A stretch of DNA of 64,000 nucleotides, taken from assembly GCA_016841045.1 (NCBI GenBank), contig JAENZX010000003.1:242878-306877 (forward strand), read 5' to 3'. Source of the stretch: Thermincola carboxydiphila (lineage in GTDB: Bacteria; Bacillota; Thermincolia; Thermincolales; UBA2595). The translations under genes and the position numbers were made by a program. A model generated the notes under the pieces. That model did not search any database, was not told the origin of the DNA, and saw only the letters and a list, made by a program, of their open reading frames with translations. Below are positions 44,423 to 54,147 of the stretch, piece after piece; position 1 is the first letter of the stretch; the number at the start of each line of letters is the position of its first letter.

Positions 44423-46315
44423 TTGGGCAAGATATTTTTGCTGGACGAACTTACAGCAAATAAAATAGCTGCAGGAGAAGTAGTAGAACGTCCGGCATCA
44501 GTTGTCAAAGAATTAATTGAAAACTCTATAGATGCAGGCAGTACCCGAATTAATATTTCAATTGTTGACGGTGGTTTAAGGGATATAACTATTTCAGACA
44601 ATGGCTCAGGCATGGAACCTGATGATGCAAGACTCGCCTTTGAACGACACGCCACCAGCAAAATCAGGACCGCTGAAGACCTAAACCATATTGAAACTCT
44701 GGGTTTTAGGGGGGAGGCCCTGGCCAGTATCTCAGCAGTTTCTATTCTTGATATTAAGACTAAAACAAAGGATAACTTAGCAGGAACTCATGTCGTAATC
44801 GAAGGTGGAAAAACTGTCGAAACTTCTGATGTTGGCTGTCCTGACGGCACTATAATCAGGGTCTCTGATTTGTTTTTTAATACTCCTGCCCGAAAAAAGC
44901 ATATGAAAAGCCATATTGTTGAAGCTGGAAATATCAGTGATGTGGTTAGTAAAATTGCCATGGCTTACCCGAGCATATCCTTCCAGTTAACCAGCAACAA
45001 CAGACAAATTTTCAAAACAACGGGAAATGGAAATATACAGGAATGTATAGCTGAAATATACGGTGCTGACTTTGCGAGGGAGATGCTGTATGCCGCTGAA
45101 TCCAAGGGAAATCTGAGTGTTTTAGGTTATATCGGTAAGCCGGTATTAACAAGGTCCTCTCGCAGTCACCAGGTAATATACATTAACGGAAGATATGTTA
45201 AAGACAGGTTAATTTCTGAAGCCGTGGAAAGAGCTTTTCACAGCATGCTCATGACCGGCAGACATCCTGTTTTTGTCTTACACATTACCACCAGACCCGA
45301 TATTGTTGACGTAAATGTTCATCCGGCCAAAACGGTGGTCAGAATTGCTGAACAGTCTGTCATTCATGATTTCGTTTACAACGTCATCAAAGAAACCTTA
45401 TCCCGAAACAACCTTATAGCTGATCAGCCGGCAAAAATTCAAAAGACAAATAATGAAAGCCAAAATGTGCAGCAGGAATTAAATATTCCCAGGATTGTTA
45501 ACACAATTTCCGAAATAAATCCTAAATTAAGTATAGAAAAAATAACAACTGTACCCCCAGAAGAAACTGTTCTACACCCTAACCCACAGTTGGAAGAAGC
45601 TAATCTACAGCCTAATCCACAGTTAGAAGTAACTATTAATCTACAACCGGAGAAAATCCCAAGTTCACAACCGGAAGAAACGGTTATTTTAAGGACGGAT
45701 AAGATATGCGAGGCAGCCCCTGATTATATAACTTTTCCGGAAATAAGACCCATTGGACAGATCGATTCCACTTATATAATTGCTCAGGGACTAAAGGGCG
45801 GAATGTATGTAATAGATCAGCACGCGGCACACGAGCGGGTGCTTTACGAAAAATACATGTCACGACCGGACTTATATAGTGCTACTCACCAGCTCCTTAT
45901 TCCAGAAACTATCCAGCTTACACATCAGGAAGCACAGGTTCTTATTGAAAAAATTACAGTTCTTGCCGATTTAGGCTTTGTGGTAGAACACTTTGGATCA
46001 AACTCGTTCCTTATCCGAGGTGTCCCGGCAGCAGCTGCAAAAAGCAGTGTAAAGGAAATATTTTTGGATTTATTGGATTATTTTTCCCATAACCGGTATA
46101 CAATATCAGGTAAGATGCTGGAAGAGAAATTGATCATAACGGCAGCCTGTAAAAATGCAATCAAAGCCAACCAAAAGTTGCTACTTCCCGAAATGGAAAC
46201 CTTGATTGAACAGCTATCCATGGCGAGACAGCCTTATACCTGTCCACACGGTCGGCCTACAATCGTTTCCTTTTCCAATTATGAACTACAAAAGAAATTT
46301 AAGCGGGTACTATAG
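44423..46315 (+). CDS. mutL: DNA mismatch-repair endonuclease MutL
   Basis: 630 aa. N-terminal GHKL ATPase (ELIENSIDAG, DNGSGM, HATSKI, GFRGEALASI) and C-terminal dimerisation/endonuclease domain with DQHAAHERVLYE, ACKNAIKAN and CPHGRP, the metal site of MutL nucleases in bacteria lacking MutH. The linker (~350-430) carries several PQLE-type repeats (NPQLEEANLQPNPQLEV) and is likely disordered. Start TTG 44423 fits GGCAGGTG; a GTG at 44414 overlaps that site. Confidence 0.96.
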   Translation: MGKIFLLDELTANKIAAGEVVERPASVVKELIENSIDAGSTRINISIVDGGLRDITISDNGSGMEPDDARLAFERHATSKIRTAEDLNHIETLGFRGEALASISAVSILDIKTKTKDNLAGTHVVIEGGKTVETSDVGCPDGTIIRVSDLFFNTPARKKHMKSHIVEAGNISDVVSKIAMAYPSISFQLTSNNRQIFKTTGNGNIQECIAEIYGADFAREMLYAAESKGNLSVLGYIGKPVLTRSSRSHQVIYINGRYVKDRLISEAVERAFHSMLMTGRHPVFVLHITTRPDIVDVNVHPAKTVVRIAEQSVIHDFVYNVIKETLSRNNLIADQPAKIQKTNNESQNVQQELNIPRIVNTISEINPKLSIEKITTVPPEETVLHPNPQLEEANLQPNPQLEVTINLQPEKIPSSQPEETVILRTDKICEAAPDYITFPEIRPIGQIDSTYIIAQGLKGGMYVIDQHAAHERVLYEKYMSRPDLYSATHQLLIPETIQLTHQEAQVLIEKITVLADLGFVVEHFGSNSFLIRGVPAAAAKSSVKEIFLDLLDYFSHNRYTISGKMLEEKLIITAACKNAIKANQKLLLPEMETLIEQLSMARQPYTCPHGRPTIVSFSNYELQKKFKRVL

Positions 46316-46317
46316 CA

Positions 46318-47130
46318 ATGACGGGTACTAGAGTAATGAATAGAACAATTGTAACTACTACCCATAAGCCCGATGCAGATTCAGTTTTACTAGGAAGGCA
46401 AGCTGCTTCTTTGCTGAACTTGGTTTATGTAGATAGACAGCGGTTGTCGTTAGAGAAGTTAAGAGAAAAGTACGGTTGTGAAAATATTCTGGTTATAAAA
46501 AACGACCAGTTAACATTATACACCCAAATGGGTGAATACTTTTTTCACCCAAGCATGAGTGTCCCAAGGATTAAAGCAATAAAACAGGGTAAAACAGATC
46601 ATATGGTCGAAGCGATGCAGCTTCAGCCAGGTGATACTGTTCTGGATTGTACCTTAGGACTGGGTGCAGATGCTATTGTAGCAGCTTTTGTATCAGGACC
46701 GGCAGGAAGAGTCACTGGCCTTGAGAGTTCACCTGAAATAGCCTACATCGTTAGCAAGGGGCTAATCGGGTACAGTGATAATCGCCCCCTCCTCAAGGAA
46801 GCAATGTCCAGAATCAATGTAATAAACGACAACTACAATAGTTATCTGGCCAAACAGCAGGATAACTCATTTGACATAGTTTACTTTGATCCCATGTTTC
46901 GTTTTCCAAGACACAAATCGAGTTCAATGGAACCCTTAAGAGAAGTTGTAAACCCTGCTCCTATAGAATTGGCTGCCATAAATCATGCAGTAAGAGTCGC
47001 CAGAAAGCTGGTTGTACTGAAGGAAAACTGGTTTAGTGAGGAATTTGAAAGACTGGGGTTTAAAAAAATATCTGGGGGAAGATACAGTCCCATAGCATTT
47101 GGAATAATCGACAAGAAGGAGTCCAGATAA
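46318..47130 (+). CDS. RsmJ-like class I SAM methyltransferase
   Basis: 270 aa. SAM-binding Rossmann motif LDCTLGLGADAIVAA near residue 107 and a post-motif YFDPMFRFPRH. The combination with FFHPSMSVPRI resembles the RsmJ (16S rRNA G1516 N2) family. Its seat between mutL and miaA, with one-base overlap to miaA, suggests an RNA-modification role, but the target is unproven. ATG 46318 has a weak ribosome site; ATG 46336 is possible. Confidence 0.75.
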   Translation: MTGTRVMNRTIVTTTHKPDADSVLLGRQAASLLNLVYVDRQRLSLEKLREKYGCENILVIKNDQLTLYTQMGEYFFHPSMSVPRIKAIKQGKTDHMVEAMQLQPGDTVLDCTLGLGADAIVAAFVSGPAGRVTGLESSPEIAYIVSKGLIGYSDNRPLLKEAMSRINVINDNYNSYLAKQQDNSFDIVYFDPMFRFPRHKSSSMEPLREVVNPAPIELAAINHAVRVARKLVVLKENWFSEEFERLGFKKISGGRYSPIAFGIIDKKESR

Positions 47131-48080
47131 TGAAAAAACTACTCCCTTTAGTCGTTATAGTTGGACCTACATCTGTAGGAAAAACCAATGTCAGTATTTT
47201 GTTAGCAAAAAAAATAGATGGTGAAATTATTTCCGGTGACTCCATGCAGGTATACTGTCATATGAATATAGGTACAGCTAAACCCTCCATCGCAGAGATG
47301 GGAGATGTTCCTCATCATATGATTGATATTATAAATCCTGACGAAGAGTTTAATGTAGCCATATTTCAGAAACAGGTTGAAGATCATATAAAAACCATCA
47401 ATCAAAGGGGACATTTTCCTATTTTGGCTGGGGGTACAGGGTTGTATGTGCGGTCAGTAATCGATCATTATGACTTCACTCCTCCTGGTGGTGACTCAGC
47501 TAAAAGGGAAGAACTACAAAAAACAGCCCTCCAGTTAGGTAATGATCACCTGGTCCGTCTATTAAACAAAGTGGACCCTATATCGGCTTCAAGAATACAT
47601 CCAAACGATACAAGACGGTTAATTAGAGCTCTTGAAGTATACTATTCCCAAGGGAAACCATTATCAGATTACCAGTATAACTGCGATGAAATGGAACCCA
47701 AATACCGTTTGGCATACTACGGTCTAACAATGAACCGTGAAATGTTATATAAGAGGATCGAAGAGAGAGTAGATTTAATGATTTCGAGGGGGCTGGTTGA
47801 TGAGGTAAAAGAACTCATAAGAATGGGGTACGGTCTGAATAATACGTCGATGCAGGCTATTGGGTACAAGGAAATAGTAGAGTACCTTAGCGGTCATACT
47901 AGTTTAGAGGAAGCAATTGATAAAATCAAGTTAAATACCCGAAGATTTGCTAAAAGACAATTAACATGGTTCAGGCGGGACAAAAGAATTGTTTGGAAAA
48001 ATGTCGAATCAGGCGAATCTATAGAAGAAATTGCGAATGAAATCGCAGCAGAAGTTGAAGGACAATTTTGTACAATGTAG
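47130..48080 (+). CDS. miaA: tRNA dimethylallyltransferase MiaA
   Basis: 316 aa. P-loop GPTSVGKT near residue 11, dimethylallyl-PP transferase segments ISGDSMQVY and GGTGLYVRSVID, and the C-terminal KLNTRRFAKRQLTWFRRD. It isoprenylates A37 of UNN-reading tRNAs, the substrate for MiaB. ATG overlaps the previous stop by one base. Followed by hfq. Confidence 0.97.
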   Translation: MKKLLPLVVIVGPTSVGKTNVSILLAKKIDGEIISGDSMQVYCHMNIGTAKPSIAEMGDVPHHMIDIINPDEEFNVAIFQKQVEDHIKTINQRGHFPILAGGTGLYVRSVIDHYDFTPPGGDSAKREELQKTALQLGNDHLVRLLNKVDPISASRIHPNDTRRLIRALEVYYSQGKPLSDYQYNCDEMEPKYRLAYYGLTMNREMLYKRIEERVDLMISRGLVDEVKELIRMGYGLNNTSMQAIGYKEIVEYLSGHTSLEEAIDKIKLNTRRFAKRQLTWFRRDKRIVWKNVESGESIEEIANEIAAEVEGQFCTM

Positions 48081-48118
48081 AATAGAACTATAAAATTGAT
48101 ACTTTTGGAGGGACAAGA

Positions 48119-48367
48119 ATGACGAAGCCGCAAATAAATTTACAGGATTCCTTTTTAAATCAGGTTCGTAAAGAAAACATACCCGTGACAATTTATCTCA
48201 TTAACGGGTTTCAGTTAAAAGGACTTGTAAAAGGATTTGACAATTTCACTGTCATAATTGACTTTGAAGGAAAGCAGCAAATGGTATACAAACACGCAAT
48301 ATCAACAATTAGCCCGTTCAAACCGATTTCAACAAGCTTTAGTGATCAGCAAAACAGCAGAAGTTAG
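48119..48367 (+). CDS. hfq: RNA chaperone Hfq
   Basis: 82 aa. Sm1 and Sm2 motifs: [18 protein letters not shown] and YKHAISTI. Typical length for a Firmicute Hfq with a short tail. It binds A- and U-rich RNA as a hexamer. Placed after miaA as in many Gram-positives. ATG at 48119 after TTGGAGGG, and a terminator follows. Confidence 0.96.
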   Translation: MTKPQINLQDSFLNQVRKENIPVTIYLINGFQLKGLVKGFDNFTVIIDFEGKQQMVYKHAISTISPFKPISTSFSDQQNSRS

Positions 48368-48379
48368 TACAATTGGCAA

Positions 48380-48410
48380 AAAAGACCAGTCAGTTTTTGA
48401 CTGGTCTTTT
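48380..48410. terminator. Bidirectional terminator between hfq and HU
   Basis: AAAAGACCAGTCA pairs with TGACTGGTCTTTT around GTTTT. Confidence 0.88.
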
Positions 48411-48447
48411 ATATTCTGTATTTGTATATTTATAGTAACCTAAATAA

Positions 48448-48720
48448 TTACTCAATAACAGATTTAAGTGCCTTACCCGGTTTAAAAACAGGAACTTTTG
48501 CAGCCGGAATATCAATGATTTTTCCAGTCTGTGGATTGCGCCCTTTCCTCGGCTTACGCTGCTTAACTTCAAAGGAACCAAATCCGATAAACTGTGCTTT
48601 TTCACCTTTTGACAGAGTTTCCTGGATACTGTCAAAAATTGCGTTTACAACCTTTTCAATGTCTTTTTTCTTAAGCTCAACTTTTTCGGCCACATTTCCA
48701 ATTAAATCTGTCTTTGTCAA
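48448..48720 (-). CDS. HU-type DNA-binding protein
   Basis: 90 aa. Classical HU: TKTDLIGNVAEK N-terminus, GFGSFEVKQRKPRKGRNPQT beta-arm region and IDIPAAKVPVFKPGKALK end. It bends DNA and compacts the nucleoid. Minus strand, convergent with hfq, with AGGAGG upstream of ATG 48720. Full length. Confidence 0.95.
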   Translation of the reverse strand: MTKTDLIGNVAEKVELKKKDIEKVVNAIFDSIQETLSKGEKAQFIGFGSFEVKQRKPRKGRNPQTGKIIDIPAAKVPVFKPGKALKSVIE

Positions 48721-49038
48721 ACCACTACCTCCTTAAAATTACAATACTTTTGGTTGGTTCAAAGCAAATTTTTCAGGCCTGCCCTCCCTTCAAACCATGA
48801 AGTATCTAATGCTAGAAAGTTTATTATTAAAACCACTACCCGACATCACAGGTAGGTTTAATTGAAACGATATTCAGCATTTCCGAATATTTTATTCTAC
48901 ACGCATCGAAAATTTCCTTCAAATTGTACCAAAATATAGCAATGTTTTCAATTTATAATAACATTTATAATCACAAATTATGATTTGGATGCGTATAATA
49001 GTAGAGTAGAACTTTGTGCAGATAAGGGGGAATGGTAA
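48721..49038. other. Intergenic region between HU and spoVK
   Basis: 318 bases with divergent promoters for HU and spoVK expected. A TATAAT at 48994-48999 may be a -10 box for spoVK. No RNA gene or further reading frame is supported. Confidence 0.5.
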
Positions 49039-49974
49039 TTGGAGATTAAGATTATCCGCCCCAGGACTAAAGGTATTTCAAATGCAGCACAGACTGATGA
49101 AGGAAAACATGGGAAAACACGTGAAATAGAACCCCGTCATTTAGCTGATACCATGAGTGAACTTAATGAGTTAGTCGGCCTTACCTCTGTTAAAAAACTT
49201 GTGTTCGAAATATTGGCCTTTGTTGAGATCCAGAAAAAAAGACATGCAGAAAAACTGGTTTCCGAGCCTTTGGTTTTACACATGATCTTTAAAGGAAATC
49301 CAGGTACCGGGAAGACAACAGTGGCCAGATGCCTGGGCAGCATTTTCAAGCAGATGAATATTTTATCCAAAGGCCATCTGGTCGAAATTGAACGCGCTGA
49401 CCTGGTAGGTGAATATATAGGCCATACTGCGCAAAAAACCCGTGAGCAGCTAAAAAAATCCTTGGGAGGCATTTTGTTTATTGATGAGGCATATTCTCTG
49501 GCCAGGGGAGGAGAAAAGGATTTTGGTAAAGAAGCCATTGACGTTCTTGTAAAATCTATGGAAGACCAAAAAGATAATTTAATACTTATCTTAGCTGGTT
49601 ATAATTATGAAATGGTGGAATTTTTAAATACTAACCCCGGACTCAAATCAAGATTCCCAATTCATATTGATTTCCCTGACTATAATGTCCACGAATTATT
49701 AGAAATTGCAGATCTTATCCTCAAAAAAAGACAATACTCCCTTTCAGAGTCCGCCCGCAGCGCTCTTAAGAGGATTATTGAACTTCATATCGGTAAAGGC
49801 TACGAGTACTCAGGGAATGCACGGCTGGTAAGAAATTTGATCGAAAAATCCATACGGCGTCAGGCCGTAAGGTTAATTAATAAAAAAGATATAACCAGGG
49901 AAGACTTACTCCTCATAGAAGATAGCGATATTACTGAAGCCAGGGCCCAGTGTCTGACAAATGTGAAGTTTTAA
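49039..49974 (+). CDS. spoVK: Stage V sporulation protein K (AAA ATPase)
   Basis: 311 aa, CbbX/SpoVK AAA+ type. Walker A KGNPGTGKTT near residue 92, an arginine-rich sensor segment, Walker B GGILFIDEAYSLARG near 150 and GYNYEMVEF with LKSRFP (arginine finger). SpoVK is needed for spore maturation in Bacillus. Its place between hfq and hflX is the Bacillus order. TTG start at 49039 after AGGGGGAA. Confidence 0.92.
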   Translation: MEIKIIRPRTKGISNAAQTDEGKHGKTREIEPRHLADTMSELNELVGLTSVKKLVFEILAFVEIQKKRHAEKLVSEPLVLHMIFKGNPGTGKTTVARCLGSIFKQMNILSKGHLVEIERADLVGEYIGHTAQKTREQLKKSLGGILFIDEAYSLARGGEKDFGKEAIDVLVKSMEDQKDNLILILAGYNYEMVEFLNTNPGLKSRFPIHIDFPDYNVHELLEIADLILKKRQYSLSESARSALKRIIELHIGKGYEYSGNARLVRNLIEKSIRRQAVRLINKKDITREDLLLIEDSDITEARAQCLTNVKF

Positions 49975-50056
49975 GAAGGAATAAGTTAAATGTTCTCGAA
50001 TATGTTCTCGAATTAGGTAAAATTGGTGCTGGACTAATGTAAAAGTAGGAGATCAT

Positions 50057-51859
50057 ATGGATGTTAATGGTAATATTTCCGGAATTAAAAAAACTCAGCT
50101 AGAAAAATTGAAACAACTTTACTCTTATACTGTGGCTTCCGATCAGTTTGCCTCACAGGAACTTCTTTCTGTAATGACTTCAGTCAGCCTTGAAGTGAAC
50201 CGTGAAGTTGCAGTCTATATTACCCGGAAAGGAAAAGTTATTGACATTTCCGTCGGGGACAGTTCAACCGTTGGACTTGGGGCTTTAAGTGACAGACGCA
50301 GCACAGGACGTCTAGCGGGGGTTCGGTGTATACATACCCATCCCAGTGGTTCGGCAAACTTAAGCGATGTAGATTTTTCTGCTATGGAAGTATTAAATCT
50401 TGACGCTATGGCTGCTCTAGGTATATCGGCAGATAAAGAACCGGAAATTTGTGTAGGTCTTAAAAAACCTGGCCCAAACCGAGAGAGTCCCGCTTTTTTC
50501 ATTTATGGACCTGTCCCTGCAGTGGATATTGAACAAGCCAATTTGATGGAACTCATAAAACTTATCGACAAAGAACAGGGTAGAGACACAGGACACCAAA
50601 CAATTACCGAGCTTGAGGAAAAAGCAATTCTTGCAGCACTGGCAAAACCGGGAACAGAAGAGACCACCCGGGAGTCCCTTGGTGAACTTGCACAATTAGC
50701 CAAAACGGCCGGTGTAAAGGTTGTGCACAGTGTTATTCAGACAAAGTCTAAAGCTGATTTCTCAACTTATATCGGGAAGGGGAAAGTTAATGAGATAAGA
50801 CTTGAGGCCCAAGTGCTGGGCGCTAATGTAATCATATTCGATGATGAATTAACACCGGCACAGCAAAGAAACCTTGAGCAAATCACGGGTATAAAAATTA
50901 TTGACCGGACAGCCCTTATTCTAGATATCTTCGCTCAAAGAGCCAGAACTATGGAAGGCAAGCTTCAGGTTGAATTAGCCCAACTCAATTACCTCCTTCC
51001 GCGGCTAACCGGTATAGGAACTGCATTATCAAGGCTTGGCGGCGGTATTGGTACAAGAGGCCCGGGTGAAACAAAACTAGAATCTGACCGCAGACGAATA
51101 AGAAAAAGAATTTCAGACTTAAATAAACAGCTTGAGGCGGTCAAGAAAAACAGAGAACTGCAGAGGATAAATCGTAAAACAGCACCAATCCCGGTAGTTT
51201 CATTATGCGGCTATACTAACTCTGGTAAGTCAACACTTCTTAACAGGTTGACAAACTCCGATGTTCTGGCTGAGGACAAGCTGTTTGCCACACTGGATCC
51301 AACAACCCGGAAACTGGAGCTGCCAGACAATAAAACTGTACTGTTATCTGATACAGTCGGATTTATTAATAAAATACCTCATCATCTTATAGCTGCCTTT
51401 CGTGCTACCCTTGAAGAAGTCAAGGAAGCAGATGTACTTGTACATGTGGTAGATTTGAGCCACCCGGCTATGGAAAACCAAATGAATTCAGTAATTTATT
51501 TGCTCTCTGAGCTTGGTATAGCAAATAAAACGGTAGTTACTGTTTTTAATAAAATCGACAGACCGGTGGAAGAAAATATTATAAATCGTCTTAAGAGACA
51601 AATACCGGAAAGCGTTTTCACCTCGGCATTAACTGGGGAAGGGATAGAAGACCTGCTTAATAAACTGGCATCAGTTGTTCCCTATCACCGGCAAAAAGCT
51701 ACACTAGTGATACCTTATAGCAGCTCATCCTTTCTAGCCATGCTTCATCAGAGGGGTAATGTTATTAGTGAAGAGTTTCTACCGGACCACATACTTGTTA
51801 CGGCCGAGCTTGATGAAGCAACAATGAATAAAGCAAAACAATTTTTGCAGAAAGTTTAA
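50057..51859 (+). CDS. hflX: GTPase HflX with extended JAMM-like N-terminal domain
   Basis: 600 aa, about 180 residues longer than E. coli HflX. Residues ~1-170 form a domain with HTHPSGSANLSDVD near 93, which fits a JAMM/MPN metalloprotease pattern (H-x-H-P-x6-S-x2-D). Then the HflX glycine-rich domain (GRGTRGPGETKLESDRR) and G domain with Walker A GYTNSGKST near 384, DTVGF and NKID. HflX rescues stalled ribosomes and splits 70S. ATG after AGGAGAT. Confidence 0.93.
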   Translation: MDVNGNISGIKKTQLEKLKQLYSYTVASDQFASQELLSVMTSVSLEVNREVAVYITRKGKVIDISVGDSSTVGLGALSDRRSTGRLAGVRCIHTHPSGSANLSDVDFSAMEVLNLDAMAALGISADKEPEICVGLKKPGPNRESPAFFIYGPVPAVDIEQANLMELIKLIDKEQGRDTGHQTITELEEKAILAALAKPGTEETTRESLGELAQLAKTAGVKVVHSVIQTKSKADFSTYIGKGKVNEIRLEAQVLGANVIIFDDELTPAQQRNLEQITGIKIIDRTALILDIFAQRARTMEGKLQVELAQLNYLLPRLTGIGTALSRLGGGIGTRGPGETKLESDRRRIRKRISDLNKQLEAVKKNRELQRINRKTAPIPVVSLCGYTNSGKSTLLNRLTNSDVLAEDKLFATLDPTTRKLELPDNKTVLLSDTVGFINKIPHHLIAAFRATLEEVKEADVLVHVVDLSHPAMENQMNSVIYLLSELGIANKTVVTVFNKIDRPVEENIINRLKRQIPESVFTSALTGEGIEDLLNKLASVVPYHRQKATLVIPYSSSSFLAMLHQRGNVISEEFLPDHILVTAELDEATMNKAKQFLQKV

Positions 51860-51878
51860 TCCTGGCGGAGGTAAAAAG

Positions 51879-53138
51879 ATGTCTACAGATAAAATAATTC
51901 AGATTGTACAGGAAGTTAATAGTACTATCACACCGGTAATCTTACAATTCGAAAATACATCCCTTGTAAACCACAGAAAGGTCCTGGACGCTTTTCATAA
52001 AGCCCGAATTACTGAATACCATTTAAAAGGGTCAACAGGTTATGGGTATGGGGATGCCGGTCGACAGGCGGTTGAAGACGTATATGCATCAGTGTTTAAA
52101 GCAGAATCCGCCCTAGTCAGGGGCCAAATAGCTTCTGGAACCCATGCCATAGCTTTGTGTCTTTTTGGGATAATGAGGCCCGGTGATGAACTTCTGACAA
52201 TAACCGGCAAGCCATACGACACTCTTGAAGAAGTGATTGGCGTACGGGGTAATGCCCCGGGAAGCCTTAGAGATTGGGGTATATCTTTCAAACAGGTAGA
52301 CTTAACGCAAAAGGGAGGCTTTGATCAGGAATCCATAAAGGCCAGCATTAACAGTAGAACAAAAATAGTAATGATTCAGCGTTCAAGAGGGTATGATTGG
52401 AGACCTGCCTTTACTATTAATCAAATTGAAGATATATGTAAATTTCTCAGGGGCATTAAAGAAAATTTGATTATTTTTGTTGATAACTGTTATGGTGAAT
52501 TCGTCGAAGAACGGGAACCAATTGAGGCCGGTGCTGATATCATTGCCGGTTCCCTGATAAAAAACCCCGGAGGAGGCATTGCCCCTACAGGAGGTTATAT
52601 AGCTGGCAGGAAAAACCTTGTTGAAATGGCTGCTGCAAGGTTTACAGCTCCTGGTGTAGGTGCAGAGATTGGAGCATCACTTAATTTTAACCGTTATTTT
52701 CTCCAGGGATTTTTCATGGCTCCTCATGTGGTTTGTGAGGCCTTAAAAGGTGCTGTTTTTGCAGCTGCCTTGTTTGAACGTCTGGGATACGACGTTTCGC
52801 CAAGGTATGATGAAACCAGGTCAGATATAATTCAGGGAATCCGATTTGGCACTGCCGAAGAAATGGTGGCCTTTTGCCGCGGGCTGCAAAAAGGTTCTCC
52901 TCTGGACGGCCATGTGGTGCCTGAACCGTGGGATATGCCTGGATATGATGACAAAGTAATAATGGCCGGCGGGACCTTTGTGTCCGGTTCAACAATAGAG
53001 CTTAGTGCCGACGGCCCCTTAAGAGAGCCTTACGCAATCTACATGCAGGGGGGGCTTTCCAAGGAGTACACTAAACTAGCTCTGATTTCAGCAGCTAGTG
53101 AATGTAACCCCCAAAAATTAAATATTCTTAGTGACTAG
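51879..53138 (+). CDS. ynbB: Methionine gamma-lyase-like PLP enzyme (YnbB/aluminium-resistance family)
   Basis: 419 aa. PLP-enzyme fold, with the Schiff-base lysine in GSLIKNPGGGIAPTGGY near residue 231, the aspartate in IFVDNCYGEFVE, and the family start STGYGYGDAGR. Members degrade sulfur amino acids or act in an unassigned C-S lyase role. It follows hflX by 20 bases as in Bacillus ynbA-ynbB. Start ATG after TGGCGGAGG. Confidence 0.92.
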   Translation: MSTDKIIQIVQEVNSTITPVILQFENTSLVNHRKVLDAFHKARITEYHLKGSTGYGYGDAGRQAVEDVYASVFKAESALVRGQIASGTHAIALCLFGIMRPGDELLTITGKPYDTLEEVIGVRGNAPGSLRDWGISFKQVDLTQKGGFDQESIKASINSRTKIVMIQRSRGYDWRPAFTINQIEDICKFLRGIKENLIIFVDNCYGEFVEEREPIEAGADIIAGSLIKNPGGGIAPTGGYIAGRKNLVEMAAARFTAPGVGAEIGASLNFNRYFLQGFFMAPHVVCEALKGAVFAAALFERLGYDVSPRYDETRSDIIQGIRFGTAEEMVAFCRGLQKGSPLDGHVVPEPWDMPGYDDKVIMAGGTFVSGSTIELSADGPLREPYAIYMQGGLSKEYTKLALISAASECNPQKLNILSD

Positions 53139-53199
53139 GAAGGACTTGGTAATTTTGAGTCGAATTACCTAAAGGTATCGTAAAAAAAGGTGTGTGAAG

Positions 53200-54144
53200 A
53201 TGGATAATTCCGATTTTACCAAAGTTCTTGTCATCGATGATGACAAACTTGTGTTTAGAATAATTTCAGACATTCTCCAGAAGGAAGGCTACTCGGTCTT
53301 TGGCGCTTCAGACTTTGAATCAGCTGCCAAGTATATTTATCATACCTCGCCGGATATTATATTACTTGATATTGTTTTGCCAAAGATGAACGGTTACGAG
53401 ATATGCAGGTTGTTAAGGAATGATACAAGGACCAGTCATGTGCCCATAGTCATGCTAACTTCAAGGGGACAGGTTGAGGATAAGGTAGCCGGTCTTGAAG
53501 CAGGGGCAGATGATTATATTACCAAACCTTTTGACAACCTTGAACTAATTGCCCGGGTTAAAACTCATCTTCGCAGGGCTAAACAGGTTAAGTCCTTTAA
53601 CCCGCTAACAGGTTTACCCGGTAACATTTTGATAGATGACGCAATTAAATCACAAGTTTACGCACATAATAACAAATTCGCAGTACTTTATCTTGATCTC
53701 GATAACTTCAAAGCATACAATGATGCTTACGGGTTTTTAAAGGGAGACGAGGTAATTAAGTTCCTAGCTCATATAATAACACAGAATGTAAAAATACATG
53801 GTTCTCAAGATGACTTCATAGGGCATATAGGTGGAGACGATTTTATATTAATTACTTCCCCTGATAATGTTGACGACCTTTGTACAGCTATAATAGATCA
53901 ATTTGATGCAAGTATTCCGCTTTTTTATTCCACTGAAGACCGCAAGCGGGGATACATTATAACAACAGACCGTAATTTCAGGGAGACAATGTTTTCCATT
54001 ATGACTATTTCAATCGCTGTAGTATCAAATGAATACCGTAAAATAGATAATCACTGGCAGATTTCCGAAATAGCCGCCGAACTAAAAAAACTAGCCAAGG
54101 TCGAGCCAAACAGTGTTTATATGAAGGATCGAAGAAGGGCGTGA
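53200..54144 (+). CDS. Response regulator with GGDEF-type output (GGDDF)
   Basis: 314 aa. CheY-like receiver (VIDDD at ~8, phosphoacceptor in IILLDIVLPK, lysine TKPF) and a GGDEF-like domain (~140-300) with GHIGGDDF in place of GGDEF and YLDLDNFKAYNDAYGF. GGDDF motifs can be active or not; cyclic di-GMP synthesis is not assured. The ATG at 53200 follows AAAGGTG; a GTG at 53194 is alternative. It is cotranscribed with DUF456. Confidence 0.88.
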   Translation: MDNSDFTKVLVIDDDKLVFRIISDILQKEGYSVFGASDFESAAKYIYHTSPDIILLDIVLPKMNGYEICRLLRNDTRTSHVPIVMLTSRGQVEDKVAGLEAGADDYITKPFDNLELIARVKTHLRRAKQVKSFNPLTGLPGNILIDDAIKSQVYAHNNKFAVLYLDLDNFKAYNDAYGFLKGDEVIKFLAHIITQNVKIHGSQDDFIGHIGGDDFILITSPDNVDDLCTAIIDQFDASIPLFYSTEDRKRGYIITTDRNFRETMFSIMTISIAVVSNEYRKIDNHWQISEIAAELKKLAKVEPNSVYMKDRRRA

Positions 54145-54147
54145 CAT

